Origin: Kyrpidia tusciae DSM 2912
GTDB taxonomy: Bacteria > Bacillota > Bacilli > Kyrpidiales > Kyrpidiaceae
Direction: 5' to 3'
Assembly: GCF_000092905.1 (NCBI RefSeq)
Contig: NC_014098.1
Span: forward strand, 186,001-250,000
DNA: 64,000 nucleotides
Numbering within the stretch: the first letter of the stretch is position 1; the number at the start of each line of letters is the position of its first letter. This document shows, in pieces, positions 27,196 to 36,514 of this stretch. The notes under the pieces are model-generated. The model did no database searches and was not told the DNA's origin. It saw nothing but the letters and a program-made list of their open reading frames with translations. A program made the position numbers and the translations under genes.

Positions 27196-27327
27196 TGTCT
27201 GAAAATAAGGCGCCGAAGGCAGGGCGGGAGGCCAACCGGGGCGGTGGACTGATTAAATTCTCAAGAGGCCCGGCGCCGTCGGATATCGTGAGTTGGCTCA
27301 GTTTTCGGGTAAGGGTCCTCGGTGAAT

Positions 27328-27372
27328 AAGCCGGGTTTTGGTGTCCCATGACACCGGACCCGGCTTTTTTTA
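27328..27372 (+). terminator. Terminator after the thioesterase gene
   Basis: A composite hairpin (AAGCCGGGT/ACCCGGCTT outside, GGTGTC/GACACC inside) followed by TTTTTTT. Confidence 0.9.
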
Positions 27373-27926
27373 TCCCTGCCTTTGTGGACGCTCTCGCACT
27401 CTGTTTCTTCATTCGACCCGGTGGCGCCCGGCGGTGGGCTGCTGACGGTTCAGTTTTGGAGTTGGCCTACCGGCTTTGGAGCTGACGCCATCCCCAAAGC
27501 CGGGGGAAGAGTCGTATAGAGGAAATCCCGGCTTTGGTGCTGAATCAAAAGAGGAGAAAGCGAGGAAAAGAGGTCTCCCATTGAAAGCTGCCCGAAAGAA
27601 CCCCCTTCGGATTGACCACCGGCCATGGACGCCTGGGCATGATGAGTTATCGATCGTATCGTCAGGTGTTCCGTGCCATGCATACACAAAAACACTTCTT
27701 TCCCCTGTGAGGCTTGATTCCAGTCCTGTACATGTGAGAAGGCAAAGGATTGTGAATAAATGTAAATCGGGGGGGGGGGGGGTTAATCACCCAAAAAAAC
27801 CATTTAATAGAAATCCGCAGGCTTTCGTCTTGACGGCCAGGTCTCCTCCTTTGACCACGAAGCGTCATTACCTGGGAATCAATCCGGAAACCATCTTGGT
27901 TAAGGTCAAAGAAGGAGGATTGAATA
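27373..27926. other. Long leader region of the chemoreceptor gene
   Basis: About 550 bp without a credible gene; a 155-codon frame (27476-27943) has no ribosome site and unlikely composition. It contains a 10-bp inverted repeat CCGGCTTTGG/CCAAAGCCGG (27470-27503), a third copy of CCGGCTTTGG near 27529, and the G14 tract. No sigma-D promoter was found. Confidence 0.5.
27769..27782. repeat. Homopolymer tract of 14 G
   Basis: Fourteen consecutive G on the plus strand, flanked by GTAAATC and TTAATC, 145 bp upstream of the chemoreceptor start. Such tracts slip during replication. Confidence 0.85.
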
Positions 27927-29633
27927 ATGTTCGGATTATTTAGGCATATCAATGTGTCGACAAAATTGCTCCTATCGTCCCTCGCCAGCCTTGTGGCCCT
28001 GCTCGCCGTGGGCATCATGGGAGGTATTAGCCTGGCGAATATGGACGCACAATTGCAAAGGATGTACAGCGGTAATGTGCTTGGTATCGAAAAAGCCGGC
28101 GACGCGGAACGAGCGGTCCGGCGTATAGCGGTGGCTTCCGCCGATTATGTGCTGGCGGATCCCGCCGACCGAAGCTCAGTGCGTCAGGACATCCAGAACT
28201 ATGATGCCGACTTTGCAAAAGCGATCGAAGAATACCTGCCCATCATTGTCCGGCCGCAGGAGCGCGACATCATCAATCGCCTCCGGCAAGCCTACGGCGG
28301 GTACATGCAGGCTGTCAACCAGCTTGTTGCCGCCCAGAATTCCGACCTGGCGATGCAGGTGCTTCACCAGCAGGTCACTCCCAAGCGTACGGAAGTCAAC
28401 AATGTGATTGCGGAACTGGTGCAGTCGAACGCCCAAATGGCAGAAGACATCAAAAAAGAAGCTGACGCCATGTATCGCAGAGTTCAGTTCACCTTCGTCA
28501 TTGTGATCGTGGCGGGGGTTGGTCTCAGCCTGGGGCTAAATCTGCTCGTTTCCCGTACGATCACCAAGCCCTTGGCCTTGGTTACCGCGGCTGCCGGAAG
28601 AGTGGCCGAGGGCGACTTGCGCGGAGAAACCGTAACCGTCAACACCCGGGACGAAATTGGGCGGCTTACGGACTCCTTTAATCAGATGGCCGGGAACCTG
28701 AAGTCCCTGCTTCGGCAAATCGCCGACGCCGCGGAAAGCGTCGCGTCCGCCTCGGAGGAGATGAGCGCCGGCACCGAGCAAAGCAGCCAAGCTGTTGCGG
28801 AAGTCAGCCAAGCGTCGCAGGAACTGGCTGCCGGAGCCGGTCTGCAAAGCCGGAAGGTGCAGGACACCATGGCCTCGACTGAGGAATTCTCCGCGGCCAT
28901 CCAGCAGATCGCCTCCACCGCCCAGCAGGTGGCGGCCGCAGCCCAAGTGACCAGCCGGCGAGCTGAAGACGGAGACCAGGCCATGCGACGGGCCGGGGCG
29001 GAAATGGACAAAATCACTACTTCGAGCAGAGAGATATCCGGGATGATTAACGAGTTGGGGAATCGGTCCCAGGCCATCGGCCAGATCGTGGACTTGATCA
29101 GCGGCATCGCCAACCAAACGAATCTCTTGGCCTTGAACGCTGCCATTGAGGCTGCGCGAGTAGGGGAGCATGGCCGAGGTTTTGCCGTGGTGGCCGATGA
29201 GGTGCGCAAGCTCGCGGAGCAGTCCGGGCAGGCGGCCCAGGACATCGCGGACCTCATCCGTCAAGTCCAGGAAGACACCTCGAAGGCGGTGGAGGCCATG
29301 GAAAGCAACGCCCAAGTGGTGGAAAGCGGTTGGCGGGTGATCACAGAAGGAGCAGGGGCTTTCCAACAAATCAAGGAGGACGTGAACAGCGTCTCCCGTC
29401 AGATCCAGGAAGTTTCCCGCTCCACCGAAGAACTGGCCAAAGGGAGCGAAGAAATCGTCAACGCGATTACGGCCATCGGTGAAATCGCACAGCATGTGTC
29501 CGAAGCCAGCCAAAGTGTGGCTGCCGGCGCCGAGGAGCAGTCGGCTTCCATTGAAGAGCTGGCATCCTCTGCTGAATTCCTGGCCAACCTTGGACAGCAA
29601 CTGCAACAGGCAGTTTTAAAGTTCAAGCTGTAA
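27927..29633 (+). CDS. Methyl-accepting chemotaxis protein
   Basis: The 568-residue receptor has TM1 (about 12-33), an extracellular four-helix-bundle sensor (about 34-187), TM2 (about 188-208), HAMP (about 209-262) and a signalling domain whose hairpin tip has [16 protein letters not shown] and [15 protein letters not shown] (about 388-435). It relays a ligand signal to CheA/CheW. GAAGGAGG precedes ATG 27927. It is monocistronic with no che genes nearby; the ligand is unknown. Confidence 0.95.
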   Translation: MFGLFRHINVSTKLLLSSLASLVALLAVGIMGGISLANMDAQLQRMYSGNVLGIEKAGDAERAVRRIAVASADYVLADPADRSSVRQDIQNYDADFAKAIEEYLPIIVRPQERDIINRLRQAYGGYMQAVNQLVAAQNSDLAMQVLHQQVTPKRTEVNNVIAELVQSNAQMAEDIKKEADAMYRRVQFTFVIVIVAGVGLSLGLNLLVSRTITKPLALVTAAAGRVAEGDLRGETVTVNTRDEIGRLTDSFNQMAGNLKSLLRQIADAAESVASASEEMSAGTEQSSQAVAEVSQASQELAAGAGLQSRKVQDTMASTEEFSAAIQQIASTAQQVAAAAQVTSRRAEDGDQAMRRAGAEMDKITTSSREISGMINELGNRSQAIGQIVDLISGIANQTNLLALNAAIEAARVGEHGRGFAVVADEVRKLAEQSGQAAQDIADLIRQVQEDTSKAVEAMESNAQVVESGWRVITEGAGAFQQIKEDVNSVSRQIQEVSRSTEELAKGSEEIVNAITAIGEIAQHVSEASQSVAAGAEEQSASIEELASSAEFLANLGQQLQQAVLKFKL

Positions 29634-29739
29634 AGAGGTCACGGGAACAAGTGAATGATTCTCAGGCATATCGCAGACCAGACAATCGGCCGTGTATCTG
29701 GGGCTTGAACAATCTGTGAACATTCACCGGAGCCGGTGG

Positions 29740-29768
29740 TTGACAGGCCGCGCATTCGGCAGTAGACT
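29740..29768 (+). promoter_or_regulatory. Promoter of the cobalt/B12 operon
   Basis: TTGACA (29740-29745), 17 bases, TAGACT (29763-29768), about 100 bp ahead of the riboswitch. Confidence 0.75.
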
Positions 29769-29867
29769 ATCTTCACCGGAACCCCGCCACGGGGAGAGAG
29801 ATCTCTTGGACAACGCAGGGCCCTAAGGGTCGGAGAGTTCGTCATTTCCTTATAATTACATAAGCTG

Positions 29868-30045
29868 GCAACGGGTGCCCGCGGCCATCGGTCCTGATGG
29901 ACGTTTGGCTCGGGAAAACGGGAAGTCGGGTGGAAATCCCGCGCGGTCCCGCCACTGTAACGAGGAACTGCCTTACAAGACGCCACTGGGGAACCGGGAA
30001 GGCGTAAGGCGGTGATGAATCGAAGCCAGGATACCGGCCCGTTGC
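29868..30045 (+). promoter_or_regulatory. Cobalamin riboswitch (B12 element)
   Basis: P1 pairs GCAACGGG (29868) with CCCGTTGC (30038-30045). The core has GGTGGAAATCCCGCGCGGTC with CCGCCACTGT and the B12 box GAAGCCAGGATACCGGCC (30022-30039). It binds adenosylcobalamin or a relative and shuts off the downstream cobalt uptake genes. Confidence 0.96.
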
Positions 30046-30206
30046 TATGAGAACTCAACCCTACGAGGCATAGGGGGTGGTTCAACGCGAGGCGATCGCG
30101 CCGCTCTTTGCGCGGTCTTCCCGGATTAATGCCGGAACCCGCGGCGACTGTCCGGGGAGCACAAGGGCAAGCTTTTGAGCGGCGGTGAACGGTCCGGATG
30201 TTTGCT

Positions 30207-30240
30207 AACCCCTTAACACGTTCGTGGTTAAGGGGTTTTG
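30207..30240 (+). terminator. Riboswitch-controlled terminator before cbiM
   Basis: AACCCCTTAA / TTAAGGGGTT stem with extra inner pairs, followed by TTTTGC, 50 bp before the cbiM start. It lies about 160 nt after the aptamer and is the likely expression platform. Confidence 0.88.
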
Positions 30241-30289
30241 CTATGTCTCGATGCAAAACAGAGTGTCGAAGATTTGAGGGGGTGTGAAG

Positions 30290-31033
30290 ATGGTCGGGTG
30301 GGGTGTTCTCATTCTGTTGATGGTCCTTTGGCTTCCGCGCCAAGCTTATGCCATGCACATTATGGAGGGCTATCTTCCCTTGGGATGGTGTCTTTTTTGG
30401 GCGGCACTGTGCCTGCCGGCACTCATCCTCGGGACTCGTTCCTTACAAAAACAAGTCGGGGACAATCTGAGGATGAAGCTTGTATTGGCGCTTTCGGCAG
30501 CTTTTGCCTTCGTGCTTTCGGCTCTCAAACTCCCGTCGGTCACAGGGAGCAGCTCACATCCGACCGGAGTGGGTCTGGGGGCTGTTTTGTTCGGTCCCAT
30601 GGCCATGAGTGTCGTCGGTTGCATCATCCTCTTGTTTCAAGCCTTGCTGTTGGCCCATGGTGGCATCACGACTCTTGGCGCCAACACGTTCTCCATGGCC
30701 GTTGTCGGCCCCACTGTGTCGTATGTTGTCTTTCGCATATTCCAGAAATCCGGATTCGGGAGGGGAGTGGCCGTATTTCTGGCAGCGGCCCTGGGCGACC
30801 TCTCTACATATCTGACGACCTCACTGCAGTTGGCTTTGGCGTTTCCCGCTCCAATCGGAGGCGTGGCGTCATCGTTTTGGAAATTCGCCTCGATTTTTGC
30901 CGTCACCCAGGTTCCGCTCGCCGTCAGCGAAGGACTGCTCACGGTCATCATGGTGAACTGGGTGATGAAATACAGTCCTGAGGTGCTGAGCCGAGCGATG
31001 AACCTGCCTGAGGAGGGACACCATGAGGCATAA
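30290..31033 (+). CDS. cbiM: Cobalt ECF transporter S-component CbiM
   Basis: The 247-residue protein has a signal peptide ending AYA, after which the mature protein starts MHIMEGYLP; the Met-His amino end binds Co(II). [30 protein letters not shown] is the conserved core (second helix to loop). ATG 30290 fits GAGGGGGTG upstream. First of cbiMNQO-bluB, under the B12 riboswitch; cbiN overlaps its end by 11 bp. Confidence 0.95.
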   Translation: MVGWGVLILLMVLWLPRQAYAMHIMEGYLPLGWCLFWAALCLPALILGTRSLQKQVGDNLRMKLVLALSAAFAFVLSALKLPSVTGSSSHPTGVGLGAVLFGPMAMSVVGCIILLFQALLLAHGGITTLGANTFSMAVVGPTVSYVVFRIFQKSGFGRGVAVFLAAALGDLSTYLTTSLQLALAFPAPIGGVASSFWKFASIFAVTQVPLAVSEGLLTVIMVNWVMKYSPEVLSRAMNLPEEGHHEA

Positions 31034-31331
31034 AAATCATCGGCGATGGGGGAAAAATGCGTTTCTCGGTTTACTGGCGGCGGCTCTAGCGGCATTGCCG
31101 CTGTTGATTCCCAGAACAGCGGAGTTTCAAGGAGCGGACGATCGAGGGAAGGAGATGGTGCACCAACTCGATCCCAACTACCGTCCTTGGTTTTCTCCCT
31201 TGTGGGAACCCCCCGGCAGTGAGATCGAGAGTTTGCTGTTTTCTCTCCAGGCAGCCTTGGGCGCCGGGGTTATCGGCTATTCCATCGGGTATCTTCATGC
31301 CCGCAGAAGGGATCGCCATGAGTCCGATTGA
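31023..31331 (+). CDS. cbiN: Cobalt transport protein CbiN
   Basis: A 102-residue protein with two membrane helices and an extracellular loop ([13 protein letters not shown]...[24 protein letters not shown]). CbiN loads metal into CbiM. It overlaps cbiM and cbiQ, so the genes are translationally coupled. Confidence 0.92.
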   Translation: MRHKNHRRWGKNAFLGLLAAALAALPLLIPRTAEFQGADDRGKEMVHQLDPNYRPWFSPLWEPPGSEIESLLFSLQAALGAGVIGYSIGYLHARRRDRHESD

Positions 31332-32094
31332 TCAATGGGCACATGCCAACCGGTGGCGCCGGCTCCATCCGATGCAGAAAGCCCTGTTTGCCGCCGGCCT
31401 GGGAGCGGGTGCGTTTGTCTTTCCGACGCCAGTCGCGGCGATCATACCTGTGATCGCCGGACTTTTTCTGCGGTATGGAGCCGGGATCCCCGCAGCTGTA
31501 TTCCTTCGATTCTTAGCGCTGCCGTTGTCGTTTTTGTCGCTCGGTGCGATTCCGCTGTTGGTTCAAGTGCAGCCTTCAGGCCCTTCCCCTCTTTGGACGA
31601 TGGATGGGGGGGCCGGCTGGTGGATTGGAGTGACCGGAGAAAGCGTCCGGATGGCGGTGGCCGTGTGGGTCAGGGCGCTCGCAGTAACCTCTTCGATGTA
31701 CGTCCTGGCGCTCACCACGCCGGTACCGGATCTCGTGGGCTTGTTGCGCCGCATGAAAGTGCCCGAGATTCTCTTGGAAGTGATGCACCTCATGTATCGC
31801 TATTTGTTTGTTCTCATGGAAATGGCTCAGCAAACGCATGTGGCTCAGTCCGCTCGACTGGGATATCGGTCATGGAGCCGGAGCTTGTCTTCCCTTGGTC
31901 GTCTGGGGGCGGCGTTGGCCGTCAAGAGCCGCCTGGAGGTGGAGGATCTGCACCGAACGCTGATCTCGCGGGGGTACCGCGGGCAACTGACCGTCCTGTC
32001 GCCTCCGTTTACGGTGTGTCTCAAAACCGCCGCCTGGATGGGTGCGGCGGGGGTGGGTCTGGCGGTTGCCGCCTGGGTTGTGGGGGGGCGTTGA
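31318..32094 (+). CDS. cbiQ: Cobalt ECF transporter T-component CbiQ
   Basis: A 258-residue membrane coupling protein with [18 protein letters not shown] at the start and the cytoplasmic signature region ARLGYRSW plus LISRGYRGQ, which contacts the ATPase. ATG 31318 has AGAAGGGA before it and lies within the end of cbiN. Confidence 0.93.
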   Translation: MSPIDQWAHANRWRRLHPMQKALFAAGLGAGAFVFPTPVAAIIPVIAGLFLRYGAGIPAAVFLRFLALPLSFLSLGAIPLLVQVQPSGPSPLWTMDGGAGWWIGVTGESVRMAVAVWVRALAVTSSMYVLALTTPVPDLVGLLRRMKVPEILLEVMHLMYRYLFVLMEMAQQTHVAQSARLGYRSWSRSLSSLGRLGAALAVKSRLEVEDLHRTLISRGYRGQLTVLSPPFTVCLKTAAWMGAAGVGLAVAAWVVGGR

Positions 32095-32095
32095 C

Positions 32096-32956
32096 ATGGA
32101 GGAGCCGACCTTCCTGCTAGAAGGTGTCGAGTACAACTATGAAGATGGGACTCCGGGTTTGCAAGGCGTGTCGCTGGGCATTGAACGCGGGAAAAAAGTC
32201 GCTTTCCTCGGCCCCAATGGTGCGGGAAAATCGACGTTATTCCTGCATTTGAACGGGATTTTGCGCCCGTTTCGCGGTCGAATCTTTTTTCAGGGGAAGG
32301 AGGTTCGGTACGCCCGCAAAGAGCTTGCTCGGCTGCGAACCAAGGTCGGGATCGTCTTTCAGAACCCGGATCGACAAGTGGTGATCGGTCATGTATGGGA
32401 GGATGTATCTTTTGGACCGATGAACCTGGGGTTGTCCCCGCCTGAAGTTGAGGGGCGGGTGGAGGAAGCGTTGAAGGTCACGGGACTTTGGGATCTGCGG
32501 GACAAGGCGGTGCATCTCCTCAGTTACGGCCAGAAAAAACGGGTTGCGTTAGCCGGGATTTTGGCCATGAGACCGGAAGTGATGATTCTCGATGAGCCCA
32601 CCGCTTCCCTGGACCCCGGGCAGGTCCACTCTTTGCTCGAATTGTTGGAGTGTTTACACCGCCAAGGGATCCAAATCGTTTTGTCGACGCACGATGTCGA
32701 TTTTGCCTATGCGTGGGCGGATTGGGTCGTGATCATGCATGCCGGGCGCGTACTCGCCGAGGGCTTGCCGAAGGAAGTGTTCAGTGACACGGATATTCTG
32801 AAACGCGCATCTCTGACAAAACCTGTGCTGTGGAGGGTCTGGGAGCAGTTGAACCGAGCGGGAGTGTATGTTGGCGGGCCCCCCAGAACGGTGGAAGAAT
32901 TGTCTATCCATGTCGCCCGAGCGGCGACCGATGGGCGTGCGTCCTGCGGATCATGA
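32096..32956 (+). CDS. cbiO: Cobalt ECF transporter ATPase CbiO
   Basis: The 286-residue ATPase drives CbiMNQ. Walker A is GPNGAGKST, the signature LSYGQKKRVALAG, Walker B VMILDEPTASLDP, and the switch His sits in STHDVD. ATG 32096 follows a GGGGGGGCG stretch. Only one ATPase gene is present, so it should act as a homodimer. Confidence 0.95.
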   Translation: MEEPTFLLEGVEYNYEDGTPGLQGVSLGIERGKKVAFLGPNGAGKSTLFLHLNGILRPFRGRIFFQGKEVRYARKELARLRTKVGIVFQNPDRQVVIGHVWEDVSFGPMNLGLSPPEVEGRVEEALKVTGLWDLRDKAVHLLSYGQKKRVALAGILAMRPEVMILDEPTASLDPGQVHSLLELLECLHRQGIQIVLSTHDVDFAYAWADWVVIMHAGRVLAEGLPKEVFSDTDILKRASLTKPVLWRVWEQLNRAGVYVGGPPRTVEELSIHVARAATDGRASCGS

Positions 32957-32982
32957 GGGAATCAAGGAAAGGTGCGAATCAC

Positions 32983-33627
32983 ATGTTCACCGATTCGGAA
33001 AGACAAGCGATTTACAAAGTCATCCGCACTCGCCGTGATGTTCGATCGTTTCTACCCGACCCCATTCCACAGGAAAAGATCGATCGCATATTGGAGGCAG
33101 CCCATCATGCGCCCTCGGTGGGCTTTATGCAGCCGTGGAATTTTATCTTAATCACAGACCAAGAAGTGAAAGAGCGTTTGTCTTGGGCTGCTGACAAGGA
33201 ACGCCGCGCCCTTGCGATTCACTATGAAGACGACCGGAAGGATCTTTTTCTCAGTCTCAAGGTGGAGGCATTGCGGGAAGCCCCACTGACCATTTGTGTA
33301 ACCTGCGATCCGACCCGGGGGGGCGATCACGTTCTCGGGCGGAACTCGATACCGGAAACGGATATTTTGTCCACCGCCTGTGCCATTCAAAACATGTGGC
33401 TGGCGGCTTGTGCCGAAGGGCTGGCGATGGGATGGGTCAGTTTTTATAAGAAAACGGATATTCGCAGTATCCTTGCGATTCCACCCCACATTGATCCAGT
33501 GGCTCTCTTGTCGGTTGGCTATACCGATCATTATCCGCCCATGCCTGTCCTACAGATGGTGGGATGGGAGAAGCGACGGCCGCTGAATTCGCTGATCTTC
33601 GAGAACAGGTGGGGCCTGATTCCGTGA
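32983..33627 (+). CDS. bluB: 5,6-dimethylbenzimidazole synthase BluB
   Basis: BluB breaks down reduced FMN with O2 to make the lower ligand of cobalamin. The 214-residue nitroreductase-fold protein has the BluB-type start RRDVRSFLPDPIP, HAPSVGFMQPWNF and the end WEKRRPLNSLIFENRWG. ATG 32983 follows AAGGAAAGG; an ATG at 32953 overlapping the cbiO stop is also possible. Being in the riboswitch operon, it ties cobalt import to lower-ligand supply and implies aerobic life. Confidence 0.93.
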   Translation: MFTDSERQAIYKVIRTRRDVRSFLPDPIPQEKIDRILEAAHHAPSVGFMQPWNFILITDQEVKERLSWAADKERRALAIHYEDDRKDLFLSLKVEALREAPLTICVTCDPTRGGDHVLGRNSIPETDILSTACAIQNMWLAACAEGLAMGWVSFYKKTDIRSILAIPPHIDPVALLSVGYTDHYPPMPVLQMVGWEKRRPLNSLIFENRWGLIP

Positions 33628-33869
33628 TGTCGACGGCGTTTGTCGCAGCATGGCACGGGTCACGCCGCCGGGAGGGGCCCGGGGAACGGCCGGGTTGGGA
33701 CAGGAGCGGCCCGGGGAGGTTCCCCGGCTCCCGCACCGTCGGGTTCCGTTCAGACCGGCAGTACCCGGTTTGGCTCTGTGATACAAGGAAGGAGGGCTGT
33801 TTGCAACAAGTCGACAGCCCTCGTTTCGTTTGTTTCCCCGAAAGTCGCGAGTGGCAACATGATCGGTAA
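33627..33869 (+). pseudogene. Possible remnant frame after bluB
   Basis: ATG 33627 overlaps the bluB stop (TGATG). The first residues read MSTAFVAAWHGSRRREG, where HGSR recalls the metal site of CbiX-type cobaltochelatases, but the remaining 60 residues are low-complexity and run through the operon terminator. If real it is a decayed start of such a gene; chance similarity is equally possible. Confidence 0.25.
33792..33836 (+). terminator. Terminator of the cbi-bluB operon
   Basis: GAGGGCTGT and ACAGCCCTC pair around a 13-nt loop, followed by GTTTCGTTTGTTT. Confidence 0.8.
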
Positions 33870-33901
33870 ACTTGCTTGGTTTTTCCCAGACACGAACGCG
33901 C

Positions 33902-35041
33902 TTATCCGTTCTGCCCGGCAGGTGGGTGGACCGATACAATTCCGTCCTGATAATCGATCGCCATACCGAAGGCCTCGCCGACAAAACGCAACGGAACCAG
34001 CGTTCGACCCCCGGATACCTCCGGCGGTACGTCCAGGGTGACGTTCTGTCCGTTCACCGAAGCTGACGGATCGCCGATTTCCAAGGTGACGGACTGATTC
34101 CCGCGCCGGATTGTGACTGTCCCTTGATTCCAGTCCACCTTTGCCCCGAGGGCTTCGGCGATCTGCCGGATTGGGACAAGGGTCCGTCCGTCCCGGACGA
34201 GGGGCGGGACATCGAAAACCGGTTTTTTGCCGTCGACGAATACTTGGATATCCTTTTTGCCTACAACGTCGTACAGTTTTCTCAATTTCGGAAGAACGGT
34301 TTGATCGGCCGGCTGAGATTGTAACGCTTGTTCCAGGGCTTGAATGGCCCCAACCGCGTCGTTCAGTTTTTCCCTGATGTCCGCCAGGGCGGTCAGGATC
34401 TGCGGGTCAGCCTGATCTGAAGCCGCCGCTTCACTGAGAGCGGCCTCCGCCTGGCGGTCCGCTTCTTCGTCGGTTTTGGTTCCCGGCTGGTTTGACCATT
34501 CCTTCAGCCTGTCCACAGCGCTGCGCAGCGCGTCCACGGATTTTCCGGGTTTTCCTTCGTTCTTCTGAATATTGCTTTCGAGTGCCTGGATTGCTCGTTG
34601 GATCCCGGGGGGCAGAGATGTTGGGTTGGTATCCGACCCCGGAGTTGCACTGGAATCGGAGCTTGAACCCGGGTCAGAATGGTTGGAATCCCCCGTTTGA
34701 TCCTCGCCCTGAGCCTGCCCGGATTGTTCAGTTTCTCCCGAGATTTGCTCCGTATTCTGCCCATCGCCGGATGTCGAGACGGTTTGGCCTTGCGTTTCAC
34801 CATTATCCTCGGAACTCTGCCCGTCGGACGCCTTTGTCCGGTCCTGAGCGGCTCCGGTTTGAGCATCACCGGCGGACGAGTTGGCTGCCGTCCCGCTCGG
34901 CTGCCCGGCCTTGGCGGAAAACGCCCTGCTTATGTGGGCGGATCGGCCTCCTCCCTTGCCGGCGGCGGAGGCAATCGGGGTTGCGAACAGCACAGCGGCG
35001 GATGCAACGGCGCATATGCAAATCCATTGTCTTTGGTTCAT
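33902..35041 (-). CDS. Secreted protein with copper-amine-oxidase N-terminal-like domain
   Basis: The 379-residue protein has a signal peptide (cleavage after ASA, about 26), a long Ser/Gly/Gln/Asp linker (about 45-140), a helical middle (about 145-250) and a C-terminal copper-amine-oxidase N domain with two repeats (VRDGRTLVPIRQIAEALGA and SGGRTLVPLRFVGEAFGM). This domain is a common surface module in Firmicutes and does not imply oxidase activity. GGGAGGG precedes ATG 35041. Surface stalk or wall-associated role inferred. Confidence 0.87.
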   Translation of the reverse strand: MNQRQWICICAVASAAVLFATPIASAAGKGGGRSAHISRAFSAKAGQPSGTAANSSAGDAQTGAAQDRTKASDGQSSEDNGETQGQTVSTSGDGQNTEQISGETEQSGQAQGEDQTGDSNHSDPGSSSDSSATPGSDTNPTSLPPGIQRAIQALESNIQKNEGKPGKSVDALRSAVDRLKEWSNQPGTKTDEEADRQAEAALSEAAASDQADPQILTALADIREKLNDAVGAIQALEQALQSQPADQTVLPKLRKLYDVVGKKDIQVFVDGKKPVFDVPPLVRDGRTLVPIRQIAEALGAKVDWNQGTVTIRRGNQSVTLEIGDPSASVNGQNVTLDVPPEVSGGRTLVPLRFVGEAFGMAIDYQDGIVSVHPPAGQNG

Positions 35042-35390
35042 GTTTGTCCCTCCCTTGTCATGCTTTGTGCTGCTAAACTCGTCTCTCCATAACTTTCGTC
35101 GGTCCCGTTTTCATTTCCTGTCCCGTTTTGTGACGGGTGGGTCGACGTCTGATCGGGTGAGCATTACGCGACGAGGTATATGGCCGTCAAAGCCGATCGC
35201 GTGATGAAAGCCACATGCTCAGGCCTGGGCGACGAGATTGCCATCTTCAAGCGCCTGCGGTGGCCGAGAGCCCAGCGCCATGACCACCATCGCTCACCGA
35301 AACAGGCTGCCGGGGCGCTTGGGTCGGGGGTGGGACGAAAAAGGGGAATCGGAAAAAAGATGCGTGGTTCTTGGTTGTTTGACGTGCCCG
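35042..35390. other. Intergenic region with aminotransferase remnant
   Basis: No intact gene. A 77-codon frame (35180-35413) contains the remnant described separately and otherwise has no recognisable content. The left part should hold the minus-strand promoter of the secreted protein. Confidence 0.4.
35161..35252 (+). pseudogene. Decayed fragment of a branched-chain aminotransferase gene
   Basis: Translation gives AVKADRVMKATCSGLGDEIAIF, which matches the intact aminotransferase at 43.5-44.5 kb (AFKAAQVIKVTLSGLRDEIAIF) over 22 positions; the DNA just upstream (GCGACGAGGTATAT) also resembles that gene with a short deletion. No start, no remaining gene. It sits in the 370-bp gap before the ArsR gene. 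Confidence 0.65.
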
Positions 35391-35431
35391 TTGACGAGCT
35401 GGGAAACCTGTGATATCTTTTAATTAGATAT
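35391..35431 (+). promoter_or_regulatory. Promoter and operator of the ArsR-SdpI pair
   Basis: TTGACG (35391-35396), 17 bases, TATCTT (35414-35419). The inverted repeat ATATCT-N7-AGATAT (35413-35431) overlaps the -10, the expected place for autorepression by the ArsR-type product. Confidence 0.7.
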
Positions 35432-35459
35432 TTATAAAATCATCGAAGCGGTGAGGATG

Positions 35460-35747
35460 ATGAACGATGCGTTCAAGGCGTTGTCCGACCCCACCCGCCG
35501 ACAGATTTTGCGCCTCCTGCGCGGCGGTGATTTGACGGCCGGGGAGATCGCCGACCATTTTTCTTTGACGAAGCCCAGCATCTCCCATCATTTGAACGTG
35601 TTGAAGCAGGCCGGGCTGGTGACGGACGAGCGGCGGGGGCAACAGATCATCTACTCGTTGCATACCACGGTGCTTCACGATGTGATGGGCTGGCTGTTGG
35701 ATGTGATCGGAACCGGGGAAGGAAAGGGGAAGAATTCGGATGCGTGA
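35460..35747 (+). CDS. ArsR-family autorepressor, SdpR-like
   Basis: A 95-residue winged-helix protein (FKALSDPTRRQILRLLRGG, recognition helix SLTKPSISHHLNVLK). It has no metal-binding cysteines, as in SdpR, which represses sdpRI until the membrane immunity protein captures it. ATG 35460 (or 35457) follows GTGAGG. The next gene is SdpI-like and overlaps by 8 bp. Confidence 0.88.
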   Translation: MNDAFKALSDPTRRQILRLLRGGDLTAGEIADHFSLTKPSISHHLNVLKQAGLVTDERRGQQIIYSLHTTVLHDVMGWLLDVIGTGEGKGKNSDA

Positions 35748-36399
35748 CACAAAGGCCGGATGGGGTTGGATGGACCTCGGGATCCTTGTGGTGGCGTTGG
35801 CGCCCTTCGTTGTGGCGGCCCTGTTCTGGAACCAATTGCCCGACCGGCTGGCGGTTCACTTCGGCGCGAACGGCCAACCCGACGGATTTCAGGATAAGGG
35901 ATGGTTCCTCGTCATGGTGGCCGTCATGAACGTCGGGCTGGCGTTGCTTCTGAAAGTGGTTCAGTGGATCGACCCGAAGCGGGAGAATTACCGGAAATTC
36001 GCCCGGTTCTACAACCTGTTTCGGGTAGTGATGGCCGCGTTCATGTCGGTGATTTTCATGGTCACGATTTTCTATAATCTTGGGTACGCCTTTAATGTGC
36101 AACTGATTGTCTTGTCCGGAATTGGGGTCTTATTTATCGTCATCGGCAATTATATGGGCCAGATCCGTTTCAACTATTTTTTCGGCATCCGCACGCCCTG
36201 GACCCTGGCCAATGAAGAGGTGTGGCGCAGGACCCACCGCATGGCCGGTCCGCTGTGGGTGGCGGCCGGGGTCGCGGCGTTCATTTGCGGCTTCCTCTCC
36301 GGCGAGGCGGCGATGTGGATCTTTTTCCCGATTGTGATCATTGTGGGCGTTGCTCCGTTGGTTTACTCTTTCGTTTTGTACAGGAAAATCGTCCGATGA
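35740..36399 (+). CDS. SdpI-family membrane protein
   Basis: The 219-residue protein has six helices, the DUF1648 segment (LPDRLAVHFGANGQPDGF) and the SdpI end (FFGIRTPWTLANEEVWRRTHR). In Bacillus SdpI gives immunity to the SdpC killing factor and signals to SdpR. No sdpABC is in the window, so the pair may defend against foreign peptides or have another envelope role. Confidence 0.88.
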   Translation: MRDTKAGWGWMDLGILVVALAPFVVAALFWNQLPDRLAVHFGANGQPDGFQDKGWFLVMVAVMNVGLALLLKVVQWIDPKRENYRKFARFYNLFRVVMAAFMSVIFMVTIFYNLGYAFNVQLIVLSGIGVLFIVIGNYMGQIRFNYFFGIRTPWTLANEEVWRRTHRMAGPLWVAAGVAAFICGFLSGEAAMWIFFPIVIIVGVAPLVYSFVLYRKIVR

Positions 36400-36514
36400 G
36401 CGGTTTCCAACCGGGCTCCAGCCTTTGAGGGGCCGGTCCGTTCGTTAGCCGGCAGAATGCTAGGGGGAACGCGTTTCCGGGGGCGGCTGGGAAGTTGCCT
36501 TCGCTTTTTTGTGC

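Noticed and set aside
27476-27943. A 155-codon frame before the chemoreceptor
   Set aside because: No ribosome site, implausible composition, crosses the G14 tract and overlaps the chemoreceptor start.
33628-33780. GC-rich structured stretch considered as a cobalamin or c-di-AMP (ydaO) riboswitch on either strand
   Set aside because: It lacks the B12 box and the conserved CAGCTAACCTCG-type segment of ydaO, and no gene lies suitably downstream.
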